A stretch of 64,000 bases of DNA from Haloarchaeobius sp. HME9146 (GCF_025399835.1 NZ_JAODVR010000001.1:1488001-1552000), one strand, 5' to 3'. Shown: positions 8,619 through 16,589, numbered from the stretch's first letter. Notes: generated by a model from the letters alone, not told the origin. Numbers and translations are program-made.

Positions 8619-8835
8619 GGCGCGCGCTGGCGAGCGTGCCGAGCGAGGCGACGCAGTCGCCTCGCAATGCGAGGCCGCGAGACAGTGTCGCGCGAGGGAT
8701 GAGTACCGGAGCGAACGGAGCGAAGCGGAGTGAGGCGAGGAACGGAATCGGCTGGGGAGGGTGTGGTGCGGTGGCGGTGCGGGTGCGGGGCGGTCTCCAC
8801 TGCCACCAGCGCGAGTCACGTGCTCGGAGCCACCG
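8619..8835 (+). repeat. dispersed non-coding repeat, copy 1
   Basis: This fills most of the 395-base gene-free gap 8563-8957. It shares blocks in the same order with copy 2 (47785-47992): gcgcgctgrcgagygtgcc, then a hairpin block, then gcgaggcc-cgag-cagtg, tcggctggggagggtgtg, gccaccagcgcgagtc and finally gccaccg. The hairpin is strong: arms gcgaggcgac (8643-8652) and gtcgcctcgc (8656-8665) around a 3-base loop gca. It has no credible reading frame and no terminal inverted repeats. The remaining 122 bases before the next gene hold nothing recognisable. It resembles an archaeal interspersed repeat or a small RNA more than a transposon remnant. Confidence 0.75.
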
Positions 8836-8957
8836 GAAATCCCTGTACAGGCCAGCGGCCAGAACCGAGAACAGTCGGACCTCAGACCAGTTACCTGCCG
8901 AACCATACTCGCGGGAGGCCGAAAACGTAAACAGCGGGCGCACGCACCTCTCTTGCA

Positions 8958-9680
8958 ATGGCAGGTGTCGTCGCCGGGCTCCGCATCGACCTGAAACGGC
9001 TTCACGAGACGTGGATGGAGATCGTCTTCCCACGCCAGCGAAACGCCGACCGGTCGGTGCTCGGCAAGTGGAAGCCACAGACGGCCAGCGGGAAGCTGGC
9101 CTACAGGCTCTGGGGAGCCATCGGCGCGTTGTTCGTCGCGCTGCTGTACCCGTTCGCGCTGGCCGGCACCGTCGTCCGCTGGGCCGCCTACAACTTCGAC
9201 GACCTCGGCGACTACCTCGGCGTTCTCGGGACGGTCGTCATCGTGGCGCTGCTCTGGGGGGCGCTCTCGGCGCTCGCCCGGTTCCAGTTCTCCTTCGCGG
9301 GCTTCATCGCGGTGGTCGTCGCGGCCGCGGTCGCGACCGTCTCGGCCGGGCTCGCCGTGGCCGTCTCTCGAATCGGCGGGCGCACGAGTTCCATCCTCGT
9401 GGCGTACCCGCTGGGGATGACGGCGGTGTTCCTCCCGCCGGTCGTCGCCGCGTTCTACTCGCCCGCGCTGGGCCAACTCGTGTTCACCGAAAGCGAGTCT
9501 CTCGCCATCTGGTTCCTCGAGACCGTCCTCGCGGTCGGAGACATCAACGAGTACCTCCGGACCCAGTACGACCTCACGGGTATCGCCTACGTGCTGATGT
9601 GGCTCGGGGTGGCGATTCCCCTGGGGTGGATTCTGGGCGTGCTGGTGTCGCTGGCGGAGCTGGCGCGGCCGACGAACTGA
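8958..9680 (+). CDS. five-TM membrane protein of unknown function
   Basis: A 240-residue integral membrane protein. A cytoplasmic-looking N-terminus of about 48 residues with amphipathic character (RLHETWMEIVFPRQ) is followed by hydrophobic segments near 51-73, 87-105, 112-135, 147-168 and 208-231. No catalytic or transport motif was recognised. It is a single gene, with copy 1 of the intergenic repeat ending 122 bases upstream, and it converges on the next membrane protein gene. Confidence 0.75.
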   Translation: MAGVVAGLRIDLKRLHETWMEIVFPRQRNADRSVLGKWKPQTASGKLAYRLWGAIGALFVALLYPFALAGTVVRWAAYNFDDLGDYLGVLGTVVIVALLWGALSALARFQFSFAGFIAVVVAAAVATVSAGLAVAVSRIGGRTSSILVAYPLGMTAVFLPPVVAAFYSPALGQLVFTESESLAIWFLETVLAVGDINEYLRTQYDLTGIAYVLMWLGVAIPLGWILGVLVSLAELARPTN

Positions 9681-9696
9681 GGGGTCGGCGAAGCGT

Positions 9697-10110
9697 CTAA
9701 TCCCGCCCAGAGTCCCTCCCGTCCCGATACGCCGCCATGGCGACACGGACCACGTGACCACCACCGATACCGATGGTCAAGAACAGCAACAGCGCGATGA
9801 ACGGGAGCCCCCATCGCGCGGTGACTCCATCGCCGAGGACGCCGATTGCCAGCGCGAGCGTCGCGCCGAGTCCCGCGATGGCTGCGACACCGAGTCTCGT
9901 CGGTTCACCCTCCCGGCGTGCGAGCAGCATCTGCGGGAGCGTGATACCGACGACGAGGTAGAGGGCGACGCCCAGGGGTGTCTCCGCCAGGAAGATGTAC
10001 GGCTGGTCGAAGACGACTGCTGCTGCCAGGGCCACGAGAACTGCCAGTAGTGGGCCACCCCACGTGACCTGCCGGTCGCTGGGAGTCCGGGGCCGGTCGA
10101 CTCTGCCCAT
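9697..10110 (-). CDS. four-TM membrane protein
   Basis: A 137-residue membrane protein with four hydrophobic segments, at about 17-38, 43-64, 74-95 and 106-127. The start was placed at ATG 10110 (MGRVDRP) because the alternative start 30 bases upstream adds a basic His/Arg leader. The family was not recognised. It is convergent with the preceding gene (16 bases between stops) and divergent from the next. Confidence 0.65.
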   Translation of the reverse strand: MGRVDRPRTPSDRQVTWGGPLLAVLVALAAAVVFDQPYIFLAETPLGVALYLVVGITLPQMLLARREGEPTRLGVAAIAGLGATLALAIGVLGDGVTARWGLPFIALLLFLTIGIGGGHVVRVAMAAYRDGRDSGRD

Positions 10111-10222
10111 GTCGTGCCCTTGGCGTGATCGCGACATCAACTATCGGCTTGCCAACCAGTCGAACCGGCGAGATCTTCTGCCCTCCGCTGCGATTATCCC
10201 CCTCCAGCCCCGACTCACCCGC

Positions 10223-10414
10223 ATGGAATTCGACCTGCAGAAGACCGCGCTGGTGTTCCTCGCGCTCATCGCGGTGGGCACCCTCGCGCTCGTCGCCGCA
10301 CCGATGATGACCACCCAGACCGTCCTGATGATGGTGACGCCGTCGATGCTCGTCTTCGGGCTCATCTGCCTCGTCATCGGCGTGAAACACGGCGAGTGGC
10401 GCGCGACGCACTGA
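10223..10414 (+). CDS. small two-TM membrane protein
   Basis: A 63-residue protein that is essentially two transmembrane helices (about 7-28 and 32-55) joined by a short Met-rich turn (PMMTTQTVLMM), with a hydrophilic tail. The start at 10223 (MEFDLQK) removes an Arg/Ser-rich upstream extension. Function unknown. It precedes another small membrane protein on the same strand by about 90 bases. Confidence 0.65.
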   Translation: MEFDLQKTALVFLALIAVGTLALVAAPMMTTQTVLMMVTPSMLVFGLICLVIGVKHGEWRATH

Positions 10415-10501
10415 ATCCTCCATGACAGCGCCCACCGGCACCGGTGGGCGGTGCGCACCGCAGACGAAAACTCCTTTCTGGCGACACGACGAGGGACGCC
10501 C

Positions 10502-10909
10502 ATGAGCAACTCCGACTCCTCGATTCTCGGCAATCTCGACCCGGTCCTCCTCGGCCGTGGCGGGGCTGCCCTCGCGGGCGTGCTCGGCCTCGTCTTCCTC
10601 GCCAGCCCGCTGTTCCTCCTGACGGCCGTCGCCGCCGACCCTGAGGTCGCCCAGGTGGCGTTCATCATCCAGGGGACGGCGGTCGTCTTCGGGCTGTGTC
10701 TCGTCGCCATCTCCGTGGTTGGCAGACACGGGCGGAGCATCCTCGCAACGGGTGCGCCCGCGCTCCTCGCGGTCGTGTTGCTACTCACCGGGCCGGTGCT
10801 CGGGTACGTCATCGGCGTGTTCAGCTGGGCGGGGCTGTTGCTCGCGTCGGTGTTCGTCGCCGGGATTCCCGGTATCTGGACGGCCTACAAAGCACGTCCC
10901 GAGAGCTGA
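10502..10909 (+). CDS. four-TM membrane protein
   Basis: A 135-residue hydrophobic protein starting MSNSDSS, with helices near 18-43, 47-67, 79-100 and 103-125. No recognisable motif. The start was chosen at 10502 because the region upstream in frame is not hydrophobic and overlaps the leader. It is tail-to-tail with the TFS gene, 16 bases between stops. Confidence 0.65.
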   Translation: MSNSDSSILGNLDPVLLGRGGAALAGVLGLVFLASPLFLLTAVAADPEVAQVAFIIQGTAVVFGLCLVAISVVGRHGRSILATGAPALLAVVLLLTGPVLGYVIGVFSWAGLLLASVFVAGIPGIWTAYKARPES

Positions 10910-10925
10910 GTTCGCGAGAGAGCGC

Positions 10926-11246
10926 TCAGTGGTCGTCTTCGCGCCACTTGTGCTCGCACTCGGTGCAGATGAAGAATCGCGTCTCGGACTCGTCCGCGGA
11001 CCGGATCTGTTGCATGTACCAGTACGCCTGGTCGTTCTCACACTTCGGACAGATGGCGTTGGTCTTGGCCAGCCCCTTGTCCTCGGCGTCGCTCACGTCG
11101 ACGACCTCGCTCACTTCCTGGGCTTCGGTCGTAACCATCGAGGCTTCAGAGACCGCATCGCGGGCTTTCTCGAAGTCGCAGTTCCCACAGACCCAGTAGT
11201 CGCCCTCGGTCTTCATCATGGAACCGCATTCGTCACAGAACTCCAT
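10926..11246 (-). CDS. tfs: transcription factor S (TFS)
   Basis: A 106-residue archaeal homologue of TFIIS and of the Rpb9/Rpc11 subunits. It stimulates the RNA-cleavage activity of paused RNA polymerase. The N-terminal zinc ribbon uses Cys4, Cys7, Cys20 and Cys23; the C-terminal ribbon uses Cys66, Cys69, Cys94 and Cys97. Asp85-Glu86 in SADESETRF is the acidic pair at the tip of the hairpin that reaches the polymerase active site, so this should be a cleavage-competent factor rather than an inhibitory paralogue. The linker is long and acidic. Monocistronic. Confidence 0.95.
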   Translation of the reverse strand: MEFCDECGSMMKTEGDYWVCGNCDFEKARDAVSEASMVTTEAQEVSEVVDVSDAEDKGLAKTNAICPKCENDQAYWYMQQIRSADESETRFFICTECEHKWREDDH

Positions 11247-11344
11247 TGATACACTGTGGTACGCCCGGCCGGAAACTTAAGGTGCCCGCTTCACCCCTCG
11301 CGGACCTGTCATCCCTCGAACGGCGGTCACACCTCACACGCGTC

Positions 11345-11602
11345 TCACCCTTCGCCTTCGGACTGGCCAGGCTCGCCGACGGCCTCGATCGGCATGACGC
11401 TGTTCAGTTCGAGCAGGAGGTCGTCGGCGGAGTCGAACGAGTCGCTGTTGGTCTCCGAGACGAGTTCGCCCAGGTTCACTTCCCCGTCGGCGAGGAGGAC
11501 GGTCACGTCCGCGAGGTCGACGGCGAGGTCGTCACGAATCGCCGGATAGCTCACGTCCTCGAGGAGCCGTTCCAGGTGGCTCAGTTTCACAGTCTGTGGC
11601 AT
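11345..11602 (-). CDS. DUF5789-like small protein
   Basis: An 85-residue acidic protein. The pattern SHLERLLEDVSYPAIRDDL followed by a short beta region (VTVLLADGEVNLGELV) and a Phe-x-Ser helix (DSFDSADDLLLELN) matches the small haloarchaeal DUF5789/DUF2795-type fold, in which a 'YPA' turn is typical. ATG 11602 (MPQTVKL) was preferred; ATG 11623 is seven residues longer and possible. Function unknown. It is divergent from the DUF5797 gene. Confidence 0.65.
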   Translation of the reverse strand: MPQTVKLSHLERLLEDVSYPAIRDDLAVDLADVTVLLADGEVNLGELVSETNSDSFDSADDLLLELNSVMPIEAVGEPGQSEGEG

Positions 11603-11722
11603 AGGCGTGCCTACGTTTGCCACACCCTTTATGTTGCTGCCAACTTCCGCGCTCTGGTAGCGGAACCGGGCGGTCGTCGCCAGACAGAACTCCCAAATAG
11701 CGGCTGTGCGTATCCGCGCTCA

Positions 11723-12232
11723 ATGACCCTCTCGGACGAGGCTCGCGAGCGTCTGGCCGACGTCGTCGAACTCCAGCCGACGAAGAACGGCGAGCTACAG
11801 AAGCGGTGGGGTATGGAGAGCGGGAGCGAGGTCCACCAGTACCTCGAGAACGAACTGAAGGAGTACTACTATCGAGACGACAACAGCCTCATCCGCGCGA
11901 CCGCCGAGGCCGCAGAGCTGGTCGACGTCGAGCCGGGCGTGCAGGCCGACGAGGACGGTGACGGGACCCCGACCGCGGTCCGCGTCCCCGAACTCCAGGC
12001 CCACATCTTCGAGGTGCTGGCCGGTCCGGAGGAGGACGGCCAGAGCGTCGTGAGCGTCCTCCACGCGGTCCGTGACGCCTTCGACGTGGACGACGACGTG
12101 AGCGCGGACGAGGTTCGCTCGGCGCTCCAGGCACTCCGGCGCAAGGGCGTCGTCGAGGTCATCTACACGACGGTCCCGACGTTCCGCCTCGCGGTCGCCC
12201 GTGAGGACATCGACGTCGCCGTCGCGTCCTGA
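11723..12232 (+). CDS. DUF5797 protein, probable tandem winged-helix
   Basis: A 169-residue protein, recognised by its conserved N-terminus (LADVVELQPTKNGELQKRWG, about 11-30) as the haloarchaeal DUF5797 family. The first half reads as a helix-turn-helix domain ending in an aromatic patch (KEYYYRDDNSLIRAT). The second half (about 92-160, ending RRKGVVEVIYTTVPTFRLA) has the helix-helix-beta-hairpin pattern of a winged helix. It is therefore a likely DNA- or RNA-binding protein; the binding role is inference. Its TGA overlaps the ATG of the Nmad3-like gene (TGATG), so the two are translationally coupled. Confidence 0.75.
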   Translation: MTLSDEARERLADVVELQPTKNGELQKRWGMESGSEVHQYLENELKEYYYRDDNSLIRATAEAAELVDVEPGVQADEDGDGTPTAVRVPELQAHIFEVLAGPEEDGQSVVSVLHAVRDAFDVDDDVSADEVRSALQALRRKGVVEVIYTTVPTFRLAVAREDIDVAVAS

Positions 12233-13080
12233 TGACCGTCGTCTGCTGTGGCATCGGTGCCGACACCACGAACGTCTCCTTGCGCGATTCTCGTGTCCCA
12301 CTCGTCGACGATGCGGGCCGCTTCGAGTACCTCCCGATTCCCGAGAAGACCCGCGACACCCGTGAGGAACTGACCTTTGGAACCATACCGCGACGAACCG
12401 GTGACGGGACGATGGCCGACCTGCTCGCCAGCCTCACGCCTGACCCGGACGGGTCCGGGGAGTCGATCACCGACCCCGCGGCCATCGCGGCGTACCCAAC
12501 GCACCACGACCCGAACTTCGACGCGCTGACCTACGGCGAGCATCGGCCGGGGTACGTCAACCGGCTGGCCGCGCTCGAGAGCAACGGCGACGACGCGGTC
12601 GCGTTCTACGCCGGGCTCGAGGACGACGACGGCCGGCTCCATCGCTACCTCGTCGGCTGGTTTCCGGTGGGCAAGAAGACCGTCGTCGAGGCCGACGACG
12701 ACCCCGCCACGAAACGGCAGAAACTCGCCGGACACCCCGACAACGCCCACACCAAGCGGGCGGTCGACGGGCTTCCCTACAGGGACGACCGGCGCGTCGT
12801 ACTGCTCGATGGTGATTCCGACACCGACGACCTCGGCGGCGGCCTTCTCGACCGCGCCGGGCCGAAGATGAGCACCTTCGCGGCCTTCGATGGCGAACGC
12901 CGGGGGTACTTCCTCGACGACGAGTTCGTCCGCGAGTTCGAGGTGAACAAACCTGATCACGACCCCGACAGCAGTCTGCGCGCCGACAAGGCGGGCGTGA
13001 CCCGCAAGCCGGCTATCGTCTGCGACCTGACCGCACGGGAGTTCCGGGACCGACTCTCCTCGCACCAGGACGCTTCCTGA
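12232..13080 (+). CDS. Nmad3-like putative nucleotide-modification protein
   Basis: A 282-residue protein. The layout fits the Nmad3 (nucleotide modification associated domain 3) family: a short N-terminal strand, a glycine/aspartate turn, an LPIPE segment (33-37), then THHDPNF...LTYGE..RPGYV (about 89-112), AVAFYAGL (about 122-129) and RYLVGWFPV (about 138-146). The family is known from modified-DNA contexts, but its chemistry is undefined. The ATG at 12232 was kept, rather than ATG 12412, because the LPIPE region lies upstream of the latter and the TGATG coupling to DUF5797 supports it. The gene ends directly against the stop of the convergent DUF5787 gene, with no base between them. Confidence 0.6.
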   Translation: MTVVCCGIGADTTNVSLRDSRVPLVDDAGRFEYLPIPEKTRDTREELTFGTIPRRTGDGTMADLLASLTPDPDGSGESITDPAAIAAYPTHHDPNFDALTYGEHRPGYVNRLAALESNGDDAVAFYAGLEDDDGRLHRYLVGWFPVGKKTVVEADDDPATKRQKLAGHPDNAHTKRAVDGLPYRDDRRVVLLDGDSDTDDLGGGLLDRAGPKMSTFAAFDGERRGYFLDDEFVREFEVNKPDHDPDSSLRADKAGVTRKPAIVCDLTAREFRDRLSSHQDAS

Positions 13081-14124
13081 CTACTCCAGTCCCGGTCGCT
13101 GCCGCCGTCTCCGGTCCGCCAGCAGTCGCTTGAGTCTGGTGCCCGGCCCGCCCGCGATCGGCCACCCCTTGGTCCGCCACGCGGGCGGTTCGGGTTCGAA
13201 GTCGCCACATCGCCCCGAGCACTCGCCCGCGGTCTGGCACCGGCCCTTCGCCGCACACCACGGGAGCAGGGGACCGTCCTCGCGCAACTCGAAGTACCGG
13301 CAGTCCGGGCGCATCGTGTCGGCGAACGACCGCCAGCCGCGCTCGTAGGCGCGCTCGGCGATCTCGAGGCGCTTCTGGGCCTTCCACTCGGGGTCGGCGT
13401 ACCGGAACTCGGCGGCCGAGGCGTCGAAGTCGCCGCCGTCGGGCCGGTCGAGTATCATCGTCCCCGGGTCGTCGACCGCGAGGCGGCGGGCGTGCCACGC
13501 CACGGTCGCGTCGTTCGCGTCGGTGTCGACCGTGAGGATGCCCGCTTGCACCGGCATCCCCTCCAGCAGGACGGGTTCGACCGTCTCTCCCGTCGCGCGG
13601 GAGGCGACCCACACCTCGTCGGCGAGCGTCAGCGCCACGTCGTACTGGATCTGTTCGACCAGCGCGTCGGCCGCTTTCGCGTCGAGGTCGGGCTTGTTCT
13701 CGATGGCGACGATTCGATTCACCCAGTCGGGGTACGCCCACTTGCGGCGAATCTGGATGCGGTTGCCATCTTTGCGTTCTTCCAGGATACCCCGCGTGCT
13801 CGCCCGGTGGATAGCCTCGCGGACGTAGCGCCACGGGTAGCCCGGTTCCGGCAGGCAGTCGCGGTAGTAGGTCCACTCGGCGGGTGCATGGCGGACGACG
13901 TGGAGGAGGTCGGAGTCGAGCGCCTCGTGGCCGAAGTTGGCCCGCTGGCGAAGCGCGTCAGCACCGCATTCGAGGACGATTGTGTCCCAGCATCGGCGTT
14001 TCGTGCCGAGCTGGCGGGCGACGACGATGGGATTCTCCCGTTCTTCTCCGGGCGGCCACGACCGCTCGGCCCACCGACACACCCGCAACTCGAAGCCGAA
14101 CTCGGTGTCCTCGCCCGGAAGCAT
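13081..14124 (-). CDS. DUF5787 protein, putative PD-(D/E)XK nuclease with Cys cluster
   Basis: A 347-residue protein of the haloarchaeal DUF5787 family (recognised by its FGFELRVC start and its YPDW..RIVAIENKPDL core). Residues 138-175 look like the catalytic hairpin of a PD-(D/E)XK nuclease: Glu142-x-Lys144 in AIENKPDL, followed by Gln158/Gln160 and then a strand DEVWVAS. Asp47 in the earlier strand RCWDTIVLEC could be the motif II aspartate. The C-terminus carries Cys275, Cys290, Cys296, Cys302 and Cys306, like the Fe-S or zinc clusters that staple Cas4/AddB-type nucleases. The nuclease reading is my inference. It is convergent with the Nmad3-like gene and divergent from the small membrane protein at 14197. 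Confidence 0.7.
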   Translation of the reverse strand: MLPGEDTEFGFELRVCRWAERSWPPGEERENPIVVARQLGTKRRCWDTIVLECGADALRQRANFGHEALDSDLLHVVRHAPAEWTYYRDCLPEPGYPWRYVREAIHRASTRGILEERKDGNRIQIRRKWAYPDWVNRIVAIENKPDLDAKAADALVEQIQYDVALTLADEVWVASRATGETVEPVLLEGMPVQAGILTVDTDANDATVAWHARRLAVDDPGTMILDRPDGGDFDASAAEFRYADPEWKAQKRLEIAERAYERGWRSFADTMRPDCRYFELREDGPLLPWCAAKGRCQTAGECSGRCGDFEPEPPAWRTKGWPIAGGPGTRLKRLLADRRRRQRPGLE

Positions 14125-14196
14125 ATAGCGGGGTCGGGGTGCGCGAGTGGAAGGTGTTTCGGTGCTTTCTTGTCGGATTTCGATATAGTTTCGCGT

Positions 14197-14442
14197 ATGT
14201 CCTCCCGAACGGTCGAGACCCTCCTCGTCCTCGTCGTGTTCTTGCTCGCCCTGCTCGTCGACATGCTCGCCACGTACCTCTCCTGGCAGGGGGTGTCGAC
14301 CGGGTTCGCGGACCTCGCGGCCACTATCGTCGCCGTGCTCACCGGGGGCTACCTCGCCCTCGCAGTCGTCGCGTTCGTCACCGAAGGGGACGACGACCCG
14401 ACCGCGCTGATCGCCGACGTGCTGGCCGGTGACGAGTCCTGA
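14197..14442 (+). CDS. small two-TM membrane protein
   Basis: An 81-residue protein with helices at about 8-30 and 39-62 and an acidic C-terminal tail (GDDDPTALIADVLAGDES). The start at 14197 (MSSRTVETLL) is about 70 bases from the divergent DUF5787 start, leaving just enough room for a shared promoter region (with tatagtttcg). Function unknown. Confidence 0.6.
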   Translation: MSSRTVETLLVLVVFLLALLVDMLATYLSWQGVSTGFADLAATIVAVLTGGYLALAVVAFVTEGDDDPTALIADVLAGDES

Positions 14443-14532
14443 TCCGCGGCCGACCCGACCACCGAGAAGACAGTCGCTGTAGAGCGGTAATGCGTCTGAA
14501 AAGCCGGGATCGGCTCGCGGGGCCGGTGGCGG

Positions 14533-14970
14533 CTAGATGCCGCCGTTCTTCTCGAGTTCGTTCAGGAACTCGTGGGCGTCCTCGAGTATCTCTCGTGGAC
14601 CGTCCTGGGTGACGGTGTTGAACGCCTGGTCGTAATCGCGCCACTGCAGGTCGCGATGTTCCGTCGACAGTTCTGCCGACGCTTCGTAGGACTTCGCGAT
14701 GAACAGGTGGACCGTCTTGTGGATGGTCTTCCCGTTCGCCTCGAAGACGTAGTCGTAATCTTTGCGGAATCCGTCGATGAGACGGAAGTCGTTGATGCCT
14801 GCTTCCTCTTTTACTTCTCGTATTGCGGTCTGTTGGAGCTCTTCGTCTCCTTCGACGCCGCCCTTGGGGAATTCCCAGTCCCCGGGGCGACTCTTCAGCA
14901 GCAAGTACTCGCGCCGGCCCCGCGTATCCCGAAAGAGGATGGCACCTGCGCTCGTAGCATCTACTGCCAT
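14533..14970 (-). CDS. Nudix hydrolase, diadenosine tetraphosphatase type
   Basis: A 145-residue Nudix enzyme. The Nudix box runs from Gly37 to Ile59 (GX5EX7REVKEEAGI) with no missing residue. PGDWEFPKGG just before it and a conserved Trp in LQWRDYDQA (about 108-116) are typical of asymmetric Ap4A hydrolases, which clear dinucleoside polyphosphates. The substrate is family-based inference. The start MAVDATS at 14970 was chosen; a start at 14988 (MVYQWV) is also in frame. Monocistronic, divergent from the S10-like gene. Confidence 0.88.
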   Translation of the reverse strand: MAVDATSAGAILFRDTRGRREYLLLKSRPGDWEFPKGGVEGDEELQQTAIREVKEEAGINDFRLIDGFRKDYDYVFEANGKTIHKTVHLFIAKSYEASAELSTEHRDLQWRDYDQAFNTVTQDGPREILEDAHEFLNELEKNGGI

Positions 14971-15110
14971 TACCCATTGGTAAACCATCCCCAGTTAAGA
15001 GAATATCGGAGAGCGCGCCAGAAATCGGGGCTGGATTCGCCTCGTCCCCGGCCACGGAACAATCTCAATGGCTTTTTGGTGGTGTCGCGTCTCAAAATCA
15101 GTACCTGACC

Positions 15111-15440
15111 ATGAGTTTCGTCACACGCCTCACATTACAGAGCGGGGACCGGGCGGTCCTCGACTCCGTCGTCGACGACATCCGAGCGACAGTCTCGCGC
15201 AAGGGCGCAGAGATGAAAGGGCCACACTCCGCACCCCCGGAGCACCTGCGCGTTCCGCAGCATCGCACCCTCTCCGACGACGAGACGGCACCGTTCGACC
15301 ACTGGAACTACACGGTGTACAGCCGCGAGATAGAGATCGTCGGCCACGACGAGGTCGCGCGACTGGTCGCAGGGCAGGACATGCCCCCGTCCGTCCACGT
15401 CGAGGTCGAGGTCGAACAGATCCGCTCGATGGGTTCGTAA
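15111..15440 (+). CDS. uS10/mL48-family ribosomal-protein-like protein
   Basis: A 109-residue protein with the S10 fold pattern: beta strand MSFVTRLTLQSGD, helix LDSVVDDIRATVSRKG, a GPHSAPPEHLRVPQHR loop (37-52, comparable to the S10 GP.PLPT loop), a hairpin WNYTVYSREIEIVG and a final strand VHVEVEVEQI. Haloarchaea encode such an extra S10 relative besides the ribosomal S10 of the tufA operon. It stands alone here with no translation genes beside it, so it is probably a paralogue with its own role rather than the primary ribosomal protein. Confidence 0.75.
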   Translation: MSFVTRLTLQSGDRAVLDSVVDDIRATVSRKGAEMKGPHSAPPEHLRVPQHRTLSDDETAPFDHWNYTVYSREIEIVGHDEVARLVAGQDMPPSVHVEVEVEQIRSMGS

Positions 15441-15488
15441 GCCGCTCTCCTCCCCGGCAGCAACGGTCACAGAGCACCAGCAGTGGCG

Positions 15489-16520
15489 CTACTCCTCCCG
15501 TCGCCAGCGCAGGATGACCCGACCGGTCCGTTCCGAGCCACCGAGCAGCCGCGGGCGGCTGATGTGCTCGCTCTGGGCCTCGGCGATGTCGGGTTCGGGC
15601 ACCGTCACCGAGGTCCCCCCGACCGTGATGGTCACCTCCCCACCGTCGTCGAGCGCCGCCTGGAGCGCTGCGAGGTCACGGTCCAGGTCGTCGAACTCGG
15701 GGGTGTCGATGGATTCGGCGTGCCAGCCGAGGTTCTGCACGTCTTCGGAGCGACCCGCCAGCACCGCGTTCAGCGCCGCCCCGACGAGGATGATGAGGCC
15801 CGAGAAGTACAGCCACGTCACGAGCAGCAGGATGGCACCGACGACCCCGTAGGCGTCGGCTTTCCCCGCGACGGCGACGTAGTACTGGAACAGGGACTCG
15901 AGCGTCGTCCAGCCGGCCGCGGCGAAGACCGTCCCGGGGATGACCTCGCGGACGGTCACGTCCTCGTCGGGGAAGACGTAGTACATCGGGAAGAACACCA
16001 GCGAGAGCCCCGCGACGAGCAGCAAGAAGCCGAACGCCTCTCCCGCGAACGAACCGTCCAGACTCACGAGCGTCCCGACGCCGGCTGCGACCGCGGCCGC
16101 GACCCCGACGGAGAGCAACACGAGGATACCGTCGGAGAGCTGGTCCGCGAACGTGTTCTCGGCTTCGGACTCGTAGATGTCCGAGAAGGCGGTGTCGAGG
16201 CTCCGGAATATCTTCAGGGTACCCCACACGAGCGCGACCACGCCGAGGATGGAGACGCTGGCGCTGGCGGTGGCACGCTGGACCGTGTCGGTCAGGAGCT
16301 CGCCCGCGTTCGGCGAGAGGTAGCTCCCGACGCTGAACACCACCTCGAGCGCCATGCCCTCGCCCCCGATGGCGGTTATCGCGGCGAGCAAGACGAGCAA
16401 GAACGGGAGGAGCGAGATGAACGCGTGGTAGGCGATGCTCCCGGCCATGAAGGTGAGGTTCTCGGCCTTCACCTCGCGCTGGACTGCGCGGAGGACGGTG
16501 AGGACGCGTGGCGTATTCAT
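15489..16520 (-). CDS. YihY/BrkB-family membrane protein
   Basis: A 343-residue integral membrane protein of the YihY (former RNase BN) family. The N-terminal segment NLTFMAGSIAYHAFISLLPFLLVLLA (about 24-50) is the family hallmark, and WGTLKIFRSLDTAFSDIY (about 121-138) is also diagnostic. Around six transmembrane segments are followed by a hydrophilic C-terminal tail of about 70 residues with DDGGEVTITVGGTSVTV. The role is unknown; the old tRNA-nuclease annotation is wrong for this family. The start at ATG 16520 (MNTPRVL) gives a normal cytoplasmic N-terminus; GTG/ATG at 16538 would add six residues. Confidence 0.85.
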   Translation of the reverse strand: MNTPRVLTVLRAVQREVKAENLTFMAGSIAYHAFISLLPFLLVLLAAITAIGGEGMALEVVFSVGSYLSPNAGELLTDTVQRATASASVSILGVVALVWGTLKIFRSLDTAFSDIYESEAENTFADQLSDGILVLLSVGVAAAVAAGVGTLVSLDGSFAGEAFGFLLLVAGLSLVFFPMYYVFPDEDVTVREVIPGTVFAAAGWTTLESLFQYYVAVAGKADAYGVVGAILLLVTWLYFSGLIILVGAALNAVLAGRSEDVQNLGWHAESIDTPEFDDLDRDLAALQAALDDGGEVTITVGGTSVTVPEPDIAEAQSEHISRPRLLGGSERTGRVILRWRREE

Positions 16521-16589
16521 ATTCCACCCCTTCGTCACGCCCGGGGAAAAGCTCGCGCCGTTAAGTAGGCGCGGCCCGTCGGTTCGACC

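Noticed and set aside
8298-9764. A 488-residue minus-strand frame spanning the repeat and two genes
   Set aside because: Antisense to the aldo/keto reductase and membrane protein genes and continues through the non-coding repeat; no domain recognised.
12412-13080. Alternative start ATG 12412 for the Nmad3-like gene
   Set aside because: It would remove the conserved LPIPE region, while the upstream ATG couples exactly to the previous stop (TGATG).
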